Below, one piece after another: positions 34,434 to 45,149 of a stretch of 53,389 nt of DNA. Each line of letters begins with the position of its first letter. The first letter of the stretch is position 1. Source of the stretch: a bacterium BMS3Abin06 (GTDB lineage: Bacteria > Nitrospirota > Thermodesulfovibrionia > UBA6902); contig BDSY01000047.1 in NCBI GenBank assembly GCA_002897895.1, positions 1 to 53,389 of the forward strand, given 5' to 3'. A program made the position numbers and the translations under genes. The notes beneath the pieces are model-generated. The model did no database searches, was not told the origin of the DNA, and saw only the letters and a list, made by a program, of their open reading frames with translations.

Positions 34434-34715
34434 CTATATAAAATCCTCTGCAAGCTCTTCCATTGAATAGTCTATATGTATGTCCGCTTTCTTTATTTTC
34501 TCTATCATCTCCCATATGTCTATTGAAAGCATTGCTGCGGCTTTCTGCAGGGTTATCTTCCGGCTTTTGTAAAGTTGAAGGACATTATTTTCATTTAAAA
34601 CGAGAAGTCCCTGTTTTAAAGCCTTTGGTATGATGTCCTGAACTTTTACTCCATATGTTTTAGAGACTCGTTCAGCTTCTTTGTATAAATTCTCTTTCAA
34701 TTTTACAGACTTCAT
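34434..34715 (-). CDS. UPF0175 family antitoxin-like protein (orphan)
   Basis: 93 residues with the UPF0175 helix-turn-helix signature RKITLQKAAAMLSIDIWEM (near 52-70) and tail DIHIDYSMEELAEDF. UPF0175 proteins are normally antitoxins for PIN-domain DUF3368 toxins, but no such toxin is adjacent; hicB lies downstream and the rpoC-like fragment upstream. A 42-bp remnant of the same gene occurs at 27411..27452. Confidence 0.83.
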   Translation of the reverse strand: MKSVKLKENLYKEAERVSKTYGVKVQDIIPKALKQGLLVLNENNVLQLYKSRKITLQKAAAMLSIDIWEMIEKIKKADIHIDYSMEELAEDFI

Positions 34716-34750
34716 TTTATTCCTCCAATATCCGGTCTTTTCTGATTATA

Positions 34751-35509
34751 TCAAAGAGTTCCTGTTTTATCTTTGCCGGTATGAAAATCGTCCTTAACAA
34801 AGGTGTCTTTATATTTCTCATGTCCCGTCCCCGCAGGTATTAATCTTCCCATAATGACATTTTCTTTTAATCCCTTCAGGTGATCAACATCTCCTTCAAT
34901 AGCTGCCTCTGTTAATATCTTGGTTGTCTCTTGAAAAGAGGCCGCTGATATCCAGCTATTTGCTGACAAAGCTGCCTTAGTGATTCCAAGTAACACAGGC
35001 TGTCCAACTGCCTCTTTTCCGCCCTCTAACGAAACAACGGCATTTTCTTCGAGAAATTTACGTCTCTCTGTAATCTCTCCCATCAGAAACATAGTGTCGC
35101 CCGCATCTTTGATCTTTATTTTTCCGGTCATTTTTCTGATGATAACTTCAAAATGTTTATCATTTATTTCAATATTATTCGCTTTATATGTTCTCTGAAG
35201 TTCGTTCAGGAGAAATAAATGAACTTCTTTTAACCCTTTATCCTTGAGTATTTTATGCGGGTCTATCAAAATTTTGTCTTTCGGTCTTCTTCCCTCAAAG
35301 AGTTCGATAATTCTGGACAACTCAATGACAGGTATTTCATCGTCTGTTTCATATCTGCCTGATCTGCGGCTGTTCAAAACAAACTGTGTTCCGGGTTCTC
35401 CTATAGACTGGGCTGCCAGGATTCCGACAACCGTTCCTGTTTCAACTATCCTGCCGGTTGATAAGTCCCGACCATAACATCTTGCACATACGCCGTCTCG
35501 GAAAGGCAT
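34751..35509 (-). pseudogene. rpoC: rpoC-like gene, C-terminal piece (beta-prime, shortened)
   Basis: 252 codons. Starts in the second zinc site (GVCARCYGRDLSTGRIV) and runs through AQSIGEPGTQ to the true end (LLGITKAALSANSWISAASF, GLKENVIMGRLIPAGTG). It is in a different frame from the middle piece: 11 rather than the 12 bases expected between the Cys codon of VLTC and GVC, so one base is missing. After GEPGTQ the normal LTMRTFHIGG is replaced by FVLNSRRSGR. The residues equivalent to E. coli Met932, Arg933 and His936 of the trigger loop become Leu, Asn and Arg. The remainder of the trigger loop, the sandwich-barrel and much of the jaw are missing before IELFEGRRPKD. Confidence 0.85.
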
Positions 35510-36483
35510 GTAAGAACAGACTTTACTCTTACTTCTTTAATACCAGCATTGGTTACTCGTCTGGTAATGCTATTAGTAATTTCTTCGTTTAATCCCAGTA
35601 TAACTTCCCCTGTATCAGGGTCCCGTATCTCTTCGGCAGATATACGTCCTGTTATTCTGTCATCAAGCTTATGAATAATTTTTTCATTTACAACTATTTC
35701 ACCTAATGTAATTCCGTCTCCTGTGGCGCAGTCTTCTTTTTGAATGATAGTGTCCTGTACCACATCTATAAGCCTTCTTGTCAACCATCCGGCATTTGCA
35801 GTCATCAGCTCTGTATTAGCAATTCTATTCCTTGCTCCGGAAGACAGAATAAAATACTGAACAGGTGATAGCCCTTCCTTGAAATTTGCCGTAATAGGGT
35901 GCTCCATAAACTCTCCAGAAGTCTTTGTTATGTACCCCATCATCATTCCGACAAGCTTTATTAACAGGGCAGCAGAACCTTTTGCCCCGGAGTTGATCAT
36001 CATATGAATGCTGTTCTCTTTATCCTTCTGAAGTTCTGTTACTATTTCATTGTTCATAATTTCGGCGGCTTTTTGCCATATCTCTGTAACAGCATCTCTT
36101 CGCTCTTCAGTGGAAAGGGTTTCGTCGTCTTCACTTTCATCTGCATTTATGAACTCGTATACATACTTTTGGGCATTTTCAATTACCGATTGTTTGCATA
36201 GAGGCACACGTATGTCATCCATGCTTATAGATATACCCGATTTTGTAGCATACTTAAATCCGATCCTCATGAGACGGTCAAGGACTTCGGCTGTGTCCTG
36301 TTTGCCGAAGTCGTTATGCAGGAGTATTACAATTTCTTCAAGACAGCTTTGTGTCACTGTCCGGTTTACTTTTTCAAAAGGGAACCCGCATGGGAATATA
36401 TCATACAAAATGACCCTGCCTGCGGTAGTATCCTGAAGCCTGCCCTGTATTCTGACTTTTATTATTGAGTGCTCATTTATCAA
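35446..36483 (-). pseudogene. rpoC: rpoC-like gene, middle piece
   Basis: 345 codons, in the same frame as the N-terminal piece and separated from it only by a TAG and three codons. It covers the part from SIIKVRIQGRLQDTTAGRVI to VKSVLTC. Bridge-helix segment TANAGWLTRRLIDVVQD is well kept. The F-loop part is strongly changed (SGAKGSAALLIKLVGMMMGY for the usual SGARGSxxQIRQLAGMRGLM), and STHGARKGLADT has become LSSGARNRIANT. A TTG at 36483 with AGGA 7 bases upstream could restart translation. The frame then runs out of register into a stop at 35446. Confidence 0.85.
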
Positions 36484-36492
36484 TCCTGATTC

Positions 36493-38106
<1,614 letters not shown>

Positions 38107-38184
38107 TCATCCCCTTATTTGCAAGTATCCAGATTTTAACATAAAGAAGGTAATAGAAAGGAAGAAAAAGCTTTACATCCAGAG

Positions 38185-38397
38185 TTACAATTTGCCTTGA
38201 TTGTGTAACATATTGTATGTTTTCTTGAAGAGTACATAACAAGACTCAAGATGCTCGGATTGCAAAACTATGATATAACGCAATGGTTGTCCTTCCCGAT
38301 ATTTCTTAACAAACTTGCCGATTTTTTCAGACACTTCGGCGCTAAAGTATTTATCTCCGCATTGCAGGCATACGTTAGCAGAACAGTAGCACACCAA
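38185..38397 (-). pseudogene. YgiT/MqsA-type zinc finger fragment
   Basis: 70 codons. VCLQCGDKYFSAEVSEKIGK is the second CxxC half of a YgiT-type antitoxin zinc finger, but the first CxxC is absent. Its 5' end abuts the transposase remnant on the opposite strand, so the N-terminal half was probably lost on insertion. The C-terminal 35 residues do not look like the family. An intact YgiT-type gene is at 40040..40282. Confidence 0.5.
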
Positions 38398-38433
38398 CCA
38401 CGCATAGAATATTCAGAAGCATTGTATCATGTC
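38391..38433 (+). mobile_element. Remnant of a REP-associated transposase start
   Basis: Translates as QPRIEYSEALYHVI, the conserved opening of RAYT proteins (compare RPLRIEYENAFYHIT in the intact copy at 2394..3389). Only this stub survives before the sequence passes into the direct repeat. Confidence 0.65.
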
Positions 38434-38595
38434 ATATGGAGCAGCCATCTTGACTATATTGGGAAGAGCACACCTGAAAAAGCACTGAACCGATTAAATG
38501 CACAAAATCAAGCCTGAACCTGTTTGTTTTATTGACGTTACCGTGAAATGCCGGAAAAGGCCAATATTGCAGTATCCCCGATTTCCCTGTTATAA
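38418..38595 (+). repeat. Long direct repeat, left copy (flanks MNT/HEPN pair)
   Basis: 178 bp, close to identical with 39480..39645 apart from a 12-14 base deletion in the right copy and scattered changes. Shared blocks include ATATGGAGCAGCCATCTTGA and GCAGTATCCCCGATTTCCCT. It includes the end of the RAYT stub. Confidence 0.85.
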
Positions 38596-38648
38596 TTCAG
38601 CTAATCTGAAAAAACAATTTCGTATCATCTAATTGAAGGAGTACGGAT

Positions 38649-38963
38649 GTGGTAAAAGGGCTTGATATTCCAAAGGAAAAGATCACCGACTTTTGCAAGC
38701 ATTGGAAGATTACCGAATTTGCGCTGTTTGGTTCTGTCTTGAGGGAAGATTTCAGCCCTGAAAGCGATCTTGATGTACTTGTTACATTTGCTCCTGATGC
38801 GCGCTGGAGCCTCCTCGATCATGTTGAGATGCAGGATGAACTGAAGATTATTTTCGGGCGCAATGTCGATCTTATAAGCAAGCGTGGAATTGAACGGAGC
38901 CGTAATTATATCCGCCGCAAGGAGATAATCGAGTCAGCAGAGGTAATCTATGCCGCAGCGTGA
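38649..38963 (+). CDS. mntA: MNT-type nucleotidyltransferase antitoxin (MntA)
   Basis: 104 residues. The minimal nucleotidyltransferase signature [20 protein letters not shown] has the GS...DxD active site. MntA antitoxins silence their HEPN partner by AMPylating it at a Tyr. Start is a GTG with GGAG 9 bases upstream; the nearby ATG is out of frame. It overlaps the hepT gene by 14 bases. Confidence 0.9.
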   Translation: MVKGLDIPKEKITDFCKHWKITEFALFGSVLREDFSPESDLDVLVTFAPDARWSLLDHVEMQDELKIIFGRNVDLISKRGIERSRNYIRRKEIIESAEVIYAAA

Positions 38964-39294
38964 TCCCGCTTATCTTATTGATATTATCCAGGCAGCAAAA
39001 CAGATACAGGAGTTTATTCAGGGCATTGATAAGGCGCAGTTTGAAAACAGTTCACTGATTCAGTCTGCGGTCATCAGGCAGATTGAGATCATTGGTGAAG
39101 CGACGAAGCGTTTATCTGAAAAGTTCAGGTCTGAACATCCTGAAATACCGTGGAGAAAGATAACCGGAATGAGGGATATCCTGATACATGCATATGATCA
39201 TGTTGATATTGATGAAGTATGGAATGCTGCTGAAACCGCAATACCAGCCCTCATAAAGCAAATCGATAGATTAATTCCACCTGCCTCTGATTAA
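38950..39294 (+). CDS. hepT: HEPN-type toxin HepT (DUF86)
   Basis: 114 residues, all helical. The catalytic motif [15 protein letters not shown] carries R-x4-H and the Tyr two residues later that MntA modifies. HepT is an RNase that acts on RNA once freed. AUG overlaps the mntA end, so production is coupled. The pair sits between the two copies of the long direct repeat. Confidence 0.91.
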   Translation: MPQRDPAYLIDIIQAAKQIQEFIQGIDKAQFENSSLIQSAVIRQIEIIGEATKRLSEKFRSEHPEIPWRKITGMRDILIHAYDHVDIDEVWNAAETAIPALIKQIDRLIPPASD

Positions 39295-39729
39295 CAAGCA
39301 CTATAGGGTCTTGTTTCCTGGAATATAAAATGGTTCTTTCTAATTTCAAGTGGGCAAATATGAACTCATTCTTATCTGAATGGCTGCGGGCACAAAATTC
39401 CCTCTAAAAAGAGCGCGAAAGGGTCAGGCTTGATTTTGTGAGTTTAGCCGGCTATAAAGAACAGAACGAAGACACCAAGAGCATTGCATCATCTCATATG
39501 GAGCAGCCATCTTGACTATATTGGGAAGAGCATACTTGAAAAAACTCTGAAACGATTAAATGTACAAAATCAAGCCGTTTTATTGACGTTACCGTGAATT
39601 GCCGGAAAAGCCCGATATTGCAGTATCCCCGATTTCCCTGTTATATTTATGTTATATACTTTTTATATTGATGCGGGAATTAGTATTGAACTATGGTTTA
39701 GATATACAACAGATGTCTTATAAGATATA
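39295..39729. other. 435-bp intergenic region
   Basis: No gene seen. It has the REP-like segment GGGTCAGGCTTGATTTTGTG at 39421..39440 and the right copy of the direct repeat. The last 80 bases are AT-rich and may hold the promoter of the DUF4258 gene, but I see no clean -35/-10 pair. Confidence 0.6.
39480..39645 (+). repeat. Long direct repeat, right copy
   Basis: 166 bp matching 38418..38595. Copies are about 1,060 bp apart in the same orientation with the mntA-hepT pair between them, as expected if the cassette entered by, or could leave through, recombination. Confidence 0.85.
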
Positions 39730-40050
39730 ATGGATAAAGTTGCTATAAAAGTATCAGTAGCAAAAGGCAAAATTGAATGGCAGCGTCATGCACTTGAAAG
39801 AATGATGGAAAGAGGGATTTCAAGAAGTGTTGTCAAAGATGTCTTATCTTCAGGAGAAATGATTGAAGAATATCCAGATGATAAACCTTACCCAAGCGCT
39901 TTATTTTTAGGATGGATTCAGGAACAGCCATTTCATATTATAACAGCTTATGATGCTAAAAGTGAGCACTGTTTTATTATTACAGCATACAAGCCGGACT
40001 TAGAGCACTTTGAGGCTGATTTTAAAACAAGGAGGGAGCATGGGGATTAA
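39730..40050 (+). CDS. DUF4258 domain protein (predicted toxin)
   Basis: 106 residues. KIEWQRHALERMMERGISRS and the later HCFIITAYKPD are DUF4258/RelE-like marks; the family is predicted to hold mRNA-interferase-type toxins. It is followed by a YgiT-type zinc finger gene overlapping by 11 bases, a typical toxin-first pair as in mqsRA. Shine-Dalgarno is weak. Confidence 0.8.
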   Translation: MDKVAIKVSVAKGKIEWQRHALERMMERGISRSVVKDVLSSGEMIEEYPDDKPYPSALFLGWIQEQPFHIITAYDAKSEHCFIITAYKPDLEHFEADFKTRREHGD

Positions 40051-40282
40051 AACAGCGGCTGAAGAATGTCCTCTCTGCAGAGGGAAGAAAATGCCCGGAA
40101 AAACTACTTTCACTGTTGATCTGGTTTTTGGTGTCGTCGTTGTAAGAGATGTTCCGGCAACAGTATGTTCACAGTGTGGAGCAGACTGGATTGATGATGA
40201 AATTGCAGCAAAGTTAGAAGATATCGTCAACGATGCCCGCCGGAAACATCACATCGTAGAAGTCACATCATTATCTGCTTAA
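40040..40282 (+). CDS. YgiT-type zinc finger protein (predicted antitoxin)
   Basis: 80 residues. Two CxxC knuckles, CPLCRGKKMPGKTTF and CSQCGADWIDDEIA, form the zinc-binding N-domain seen in MqsA. Here the helix-turn-helix C-domain of MqsA is absent. Start is ATG 40040 with AGGAGGGAG just upstream; an earlier in-frame Met at 40010 adds only frame shared with the toxin. It should bind the DUF4258 protein. Confidence 0.82.
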   Translation: MGIKTAAEECPLCRGKKMPGKTTFTVDLVFGVVVVRDVPATVCSQCGADWIDDEIAAKLEDIVNDARRKHHIVEVTSLSA

Positions 40283-40373
40283 ATTTATTGATGAAAAAAG
40301 GAAAGGATGTTCTATGGCACAGGCAAACCCCGGTTCCGAATTGCTTCCCATAGATTTTTTCTTCTTGCATGAT

Positions 40374-41069
40374 TTACTTTCCATTGAGCAATAACTTTTC
40401 GACAGGCTGCCGGATGCAGTTCTCCCGCAACCGCCAGCCATAGGGCATGTTTGCCATAACTCGACTCAGTCCTTTTTCTATTTCAAGAATCCTTTTAACA
40501 AATGTCTCGGCTGAGCCGGCAGCGAGCCATTCCCACTTGAGCACACACCGTGTTGCAGCAGACTCAAGATAACATTCTTCGTGTTCTGCCCCCATCCAGT
40601 CGGGATATTCATTTATCTGAAATTCGATATCCAAAATCTCTTGCTCAAACAGTTTATCCTCCTCGACTCTCAGCTTATATATTTTATCCAGAAAAGGAAG
40701 CATTTTTTCCGCAACTTTATCCAGGTCGGAAGCTAAGGCGTACCCGTCAAAGTACGGCTGTTCCCAATGATGTTCCTGATAAACATATTTCCCCTTTTCA
40801 TTACCAACTTCAAAAACAATTTCATGCCATTCATCCCAGAGATGATTCCATTTCTCAATAAGCTTTTCATCAGAAGAAATTTCCTGTGGTGAAGAGGTCT
40901 CAGGAGAAAGTAATCGGGTTAGCGTTGCAGCAACGTCTTTATTCAGCTTTTGCAAAAGCTCGTCTGTTTTCTTGTTTTTCAGCAAAGTAAATGCAGTATC
41001 TAAAACATGGGCAATCTGATCTTTTGTCAGAGACTCCATTAGTCTGTAGCCGATAGACTTCACTTTCAT
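40374..41069 (-). CDS. Hypothetical acidic protein
   Basis: 231 residues, not recognised. It starts MKVKSIGYRLMESLTKDQIA and is rich in Glu, Leu and Trp, with segments such as YVYQEHHWEQPYFDGYALAS and ATRCVLKWEWLAAGSAETF. No signal peptide or membrane helix. AGGAGA precedes the ATG. I recall similar proteins of somewhat greater length in related phyla, so the C-terminus may be shortened, but I cannot support a function. Divergent from the methyltransferase gene. Confidence 0.7.
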   Translation of the reverse strand: MKVKSIGYRLMESLTKDQIAHVLDTAFTLLKNKKTDELLQKLNKDVAATLTRLLSPETSSPQEISSDEKLIEKWNHLWDEWHEIVFEVGNEKGKYVYQEHHWEQPYFDGYALASDLDKVAEKMLPFLDKIYKLRVEEDKLFEQEILDIEFQINEYPDWMGAEHEECYLESAATRCVLKWEWLAAGSAETFVKRILEIEKGLSRVMANMPYGWRLRENCIRQPVEKLLLNGK

Positions 41070-41166
41070 CTGAATCTCCTTTGCATGAATATTGAGAGCG
41101 TCTGATATTATAACAAAACCATCACAGGATTATTTCCAAAATCCCCTGATTCTGGTATCTTAGATT

Positions 41167-41838
41167 ATGGATCGTATTCCGGAACATGATTTAATGGATA
41201 CAGCGGAACAGGCTGAGGCTTATGCTGAAACCGATTTTTCAGAGGCCCATGATGCCTTTGTTTCATGTTACGGATCGCGGTTCCCGGATTTTTCAGAAGG
41301 GGACGCGCTTGCGCTTGATCTGGGATGCGGTACCGCTGATGTTATCATACGGTTTGCGCGGGCTTATCCCAAGGCCCGTATCACCGGCATTGACGGAGCA
41401 CAGGCAATGCTTGATATAGGAATGCGTGATGTGGAGTTAAAAGGACACTCACATCAGATCAGGCTGCAAAAATGCCTGCTGCCCGACAATAAATTGCAGA
41501 CCATAAAATTTGATGCGGTTATTTCAAACAGTCTCCTGCATCACCTTGATGATCCACTGGTAATCTGGGAAACGGTCAAACATTGCGCCAAACCCGGTGC
41601 GCCGGTTTTTATAATGGACTTAATGCGTCCCGACAGCATTGAAACAGCAAAAGGCCTGGTCGAACTACATGCTGCCGATGCCCCGGACATATTAAAAAAA
41701 GACTTTTACAGTTCTCTCCTGGCAGCTTACACTACAGAAGAAGTCCGGCAGCAATTAAAGGAAGCGGATATATACAATCTTACTGTAGAAATTGTAAGCG
41801 ACAGGCATCTGGTTGTGTGGGGGAGAAACGATGAATAG
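41167..41838 (+). CDS. SAM-dependent methyltransferase
   Basis: 223 residues, class I Rossmann methyltransferase. Motif I ALDLGCGTADVIIRFARAYP, Asp at ITGIDGAQAMLDIG for the SAM ribose, motif IV FDAVISNSLLHHLDDPLVIW. Substrate unknown. Its stop overlaps the start of the inositol monophosphatase gene by 8 bases, so they share a transcript. No Shine-Dalgarno seen before the ATG. Confidence 0.9.
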   Translation: MDRIPEHDLMDTAEQAEAYAETDFSEAHDAFVSCYGSRFPDFSEGDALALDLGCGTADVIIRFARAYPKARITGIDGAQAMLDIGMRDVELKGHSHQIRLQKCLLPDNKLQTIKFDAVISNSLLHHLDDPLVIWETVKHCAKPGAPVFIMDLMRPDSIETAKGLVELHAADAPDILKKDFYSSLLAAYTTEEVRQQLKEADIYNLTVEIVSDRHLVVWGRNDE

Positions 41839-42643
41839 TTACAAAAGCGAATTTCTTGAAACTGCCTTAAGGGCCGCTGTGCTTGCAGGAGATTTTATTG
41901 TCAAAAATCTCGGCAGGATATCTGAAGACGACATTGAGACAAAACAGGCCTCGGATTTTGTTACCCGCATTGATAAAGAATCCGAGCACCTTATCCTGAA
42001 TACCATTAAACGCAAATTCCCCGGTCATCATTTCCTTGCCGAAGAGTCGTTTGAAGAAATTGAGACAACAGGATATCTCTGGATCATAGACCCGCTTGAC
42101 GGTACAACGAATTTTATCCACCAGTATCCGGTTTTTTCCGTATCAATAGCTCTTGAATATAATAAGGAGATAATCCTTGGTGTTGTTTTCGACCCTTTAA
42201 GAAAAGAGATGTTTACAGCAGAGAAGGGCAGGGGGGCATTACTGAATGGGAAACAAATAAAGGTCTCTTCAATCAGTGATTTCCGGAACAGTTTAGTGGC
42301 AACAGGCTTCCCTTTCCGGAAAAAAGAATTAATCGATCCTTATCTTAAACTCTTCAGGAATATTTTCTTCATGGTCAGTGACATCAGGAGGGCCGGTTCC
42401 GCTGCCCTTGACCTCGCCCATCTTGCCTCCGGCAGATGTGACTGTTTTTTTGAAATCGGTCTCAGCCCGTGGGACATGGCTGCCGGCAGTATTCTCATAA
42501 AAGAAGCCGGCGGTATTGTCACTGATTTCGGAGGGGGAGCGGATTACCTGAAAACCGGCAATATCGTTTCCGGAACCCCTGCCCTTCATGCAGGGATATT
42601 CAAGGAGGTAAAAAGAATTTTTCAGGGAATCATGGATAAATAG
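41831..42643 (+). CDS. suhB: Inositol monophosphatase family protein
   Basis: 270 residues. Metal sites: EE at FLAEESFEEIE, DPLDGTTNFIHQYPVFSVSI, and the second signature WDMAAGSILIKEAGG. These enzymes dephosphorylate inositol-1-phosphate or related sugar phosphates with Mg; SuhB also affects rRNA transcription in E. coli. The gene symbol is by family only. The start ATG at 41831 follows GGGGGAGA; the upstream in-frame start is rejected. Confidence 0.92.
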   Translation: MNSYKSEFLETALRAAVLAGDFIVKNLGRISEDDIETKQASDFVTRIDKESEHLILNTIKRKFPGHHFLAEESFEEIETTGYLWIIDPLDGTTNFIHQYPVFSVSIALEYNKEIILGVVFDPLRKEMFTAEKGRGALLNGKQIKVSSISDFRNSLVATGFPFRKKELIDPYLKLFRNIFFMVSDIRRAGSAALDLAHLASGRCDCFFEIGLSPWDMAAGSILIKEAGGIVTDFGGGADYLKTGNIVSGTPALHAGIFKEVKRIFQGIMDK

Positions 42644-42670
42644 TTAAGCGATTTAGGTTATAATTAAGTA

Positions 42671-43063
42671 ATGTTCTTTAAGTTATTTCTGATATTTTCA
42701 CTTATACCTGTGATAGAATTAGCACTTCTCATAAAGGTCGGCTCGTTAATAGGCGCTTTGAATACGATCATAATCGTTATCTTAACCGCAATTATCGGAG
42801 CTTATCTGGTCAGACTGGAAGGGCTCGGCGTTATGTACCGCATTCAGAAAAACATGCAGGAAGGCATATTCCCTGCCGAAGAATTAATTAACGGAGCTAT
42901 GATACTGGTAGCCGGCGCAATGCTTCTTACCCCGGGATTTTTTACCGATATAATCGGCTTCCTCATGGTATTTCCGGTTTCAAGAGAATACATTAAAAAA
43001 ATCGCCTCGCGTTATATCAGGAAGAAAACAAATTCCGATGAGATTGAAATCGATATTTCTTAA
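42671..43063 (+). CDS. fxsA: FxsA family membrane protein
   Basis: 130 residues. Three to four hydrophobic stretches: LFLIFSLIPVIELALLIKVG, TIIIVILTAIIGAYLV and MILVAGAMLLTPGFFTDIIG. The last is the family signature before a cytoplasmic basic tail. FxsA of E. coli lowers F-exclusion of phage T7 when overproduced; native role unclear. It follows the phosphatase after 27 bases. Confidence 0.92.
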   Translation: MFFKLFLIFSLIPVIELALLIKVGSLIGALNTIIIVILTAIIGAYLVRLEGLGVMYRIQKNMQEGIFPAEELINGAMILVAGAMLLTPGFFTDIIGFLMVFPVSREYIKKIASRYIRKKTNSDEIEIDIS

Positions 43064-43103
43064 TCTGTAAAACCGTTTCCTCTGCTTATAGTATCTCCCC
43101 GGT

Positions 43104-43838
43104 TCATTCAACCCTGACTATTAAATCATCAGGCAGCCTGCTTATCAGTTCATCCAGTGCCGTTGTCAAAGGCTCCTCTGATTTGGCCTCTGCCGTCACA
43201 ATTACTCTGAAGCCGGGTTTCCCTAAAACCGGATATGAACCGAATGTCACGTCCTCATATTCTTTAACCACGGCATTTAAAATCTCCGCAATATTTGATT
43301 CATGGCAATTAAGATAAATGCGTTTCAAATAAAATGCCGGGGAGCGGAATTTCTCTTTTATAATGGAAAACTTGTTTTTCAAATATTCCGGAATTCCAGG
43401 GAAAATGAAGATATTTTTGAACGAAACCACAGGGAATCTCATCTCTTCCCGGAAATCGATCTCGCTGCCCTCCGGCACCTCGGTCATCTTTAAAACAGCA
43501 CTGTTAATTAAATCTTTATATCTTGAATATAATATGTTTTTGATTGCATCGTTCTTTATAAGATTCAGACCAAAGCCCTTTGCTATACCGGCCATTGTTA
43601 CATCATCGTGAGTCGGGCCTACACCTCCGGAGGTAAAGACATAATCATATTTTTCTGAAAACTCTACGGCCTCCCTGCCGATTATATCGATTTCATCGGG
43701 TATGACGGATATTCGTTTGACATCAACTCCTAATTTCCTCAACTCACACGCAAGATAAAATGAATTAATATCCTGCACCTTGCCTGAAAGTATTTCATTT
43801 CCAATAATAATTATCCCGGCGGTTTTTGTGCTTTTCAT
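43104..43838 (-). CDS. CinA-like molybdopterin-binding domain protein
   Basis: 244 residues. MoCF/MogA-type domain: GIIIIGNEILSGKVQDINSF, DYVFTSGGVGPTHDDVTMAG, VVSFKNIFIFPGIPEYLKNK. It corresponds to the N-terminal part of CinA (competence/damage-inducible protein, ADP-ribose pyrophosphatase) and lacks the nicotinamide deamidase C-terminal domain. It converges on fxsA. Confidence 0.9.
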   Translation of the reverse strand: MKSTKTAGIIIIGNEILSGKVQDINSFYLACELRKLGVDVKRISVIPDEIDIIGREAVEFSEKYDYVFTSGGVGPTHDDVTMAGIAKGFGLNLIKNDAIKNILYSRYKDLINSAVLKMTEVPEGSEIDFREEMRFPVVSFKNIFIFPGIPEYLKNKFSIIKEKFRSPAFYLKRIYLNCHESNIAEILNAVVKEYEDVTFGSYPVLGKPGFRVIVTAEAKSEEPLTTALDELISRLPDDLIVRVE

Positions 43839-44027
43839 AAAGATACTTTATCAAAATTTATATAATAATTCTTCAAAAAGGGATAAAAACATTGAAATGA
43901 CCTTCAATTTTTTTAATAGAAGTTAAGGAATTCAATGGTATAGTTGAAAGATAGAAGCAAAATTATTAAAATCTGTTATTATAGCTATTGATATCTCAGA
44001 CCTCAGATTGCAGAATGTAAAGCAAAT

Positions 44028-45149
44028 ATGACCTTATTACAAAAGAAAGACGATCTTGTCAATATGCTTGCCGAACACACAAAGGACTGGCAAGTATTCA
44101 TCAACACACTGCGCTATCCGGCAGCCATTATCGATACCGAATGCAACATCGTGATGGCCAACAAAGGAATGTCTGATTTTTTCGGAAAAAACATTAATTT
44201 CCGGAATGCGAAATGTTATCAAATATTTCATCACTCTGACAGGCCTGTTGGAAATTGCCCCATGATAAAGAAAGTGAACAGCTTCAGCCATGAAGAGGCT
44301 GAAATATATGAACCTTCCCTTGGGAAATTTCTGCGGATAATGGTAGATCCCATTATTGCCGATAACAAATTTATAGGGGCTGTTCATTCTGCTTTAGATA
44401 TTACAGATCAAAAAATGGCGGAAGAGAACAATACCGATCTTGTTGAAATATATGCCAATTCAATAAATGAGTTGAAGGCCAGCGAGTTGAGGGCTCAGAA
44501 AGGCAGAGATGCTTTTCTTAACATGCTTGAGGATATAAACGAGTCATATAAGGAACTTGAGCATCTCTTTTTAAAACTTATACTGGTAATGGTAAATGCC
44601 CTTGATGCAAAGAGCCCGTGGACAAAAGGCCATTCTGAAAGGGTATCAATATACGCTGAACAAATAGCTGAACAAATGCTGATGGATGCAGATGAAATAA
44701 AGAACATCAAACTTGCGGGATTACTTCACGATATTGGAAAGTTGGGGATTTATGACTATCTTCTGGATAAACCCGGAAAACTCACAAAGGAAGAGTTTGA
44801 TATCGTAAAGAAGCACCCTGCGCAGGGAGCAAATATTCTTAAAGACATAACACAGCTAAGGGAAATAATCCCCTTTATCAAATACCATCATGAAAAACTT
44901 GATGGAAATGGATATCCCAACAAACTTAAGGGTAAAAGAATTCCTCTTGGTGCAAAAATTCTTCATGTGGCGGACTCGTTTGATTCCATGACCTCGGACA
45001 GGCCGTACAGACCTGCGCCGGGAATTAGATATGCATTATCCGAGCTGGAGAAACATAAGGGCCCCCAGTTTGATAATGATGTCGTGGACGCTTTCCTGAG
45101 TGTGCTGGAAAAATCATATATAGGGAGTGTTAAATTAACTTCAGAATAA
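44028..45149 (+). CDS. PAS-HD-GYP protein, predicted c-di-GMP phosphodiesterase
   Basis: 373 residues. Residues ~22-130 are a PAS sensor with two Cys (63 and 77) that might hold a cofactor, followed by a helical linker. Residues ~180-365 are HD-GYP: H202 in KGHSERVSIYA, HD at 234-235 in GLLHDIGKLG, H263, and HHEKLDGNGYP (287-297). The GYP signature is intact, so cyclic-di-GMP hydrolysis is expected. No receiver domain. The last 20 bases overlap the convergent dehydrogenase gene. Confidence 0.93.
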   Translation: MTLLQKKDDLVNMLAEHTKDWQVFINTLRYPAAIIDTECNIVMANKGMSDFFGKNINFRNAKCYQIFHHSDRPVGNCPMIKKVNSFSHEEAEIYEPSLGKFLRIMVDPIIADNKFIGAVHSALDITDQKMAEENNTDLVEIYANSINELKASELRAQKGRDAFLNMLEDINESYKELEHLFLKLILVMVNALDAKSPWTKGHSERVSIYAEQIAEQMLMDADEIKNIKLAGLLHDIGKLGIYDYLLDKPGKLTKEEFDIVKKHPAQGANILKDITQLREIIPFIKYHHEKLDGNGYPNKLKGKRIPLGAKILHVADSFDSMTSDRPYRPAPGIRYALSELEKHKGPQFDNDVVDAFLSVLEKSYIGSVKLTSE

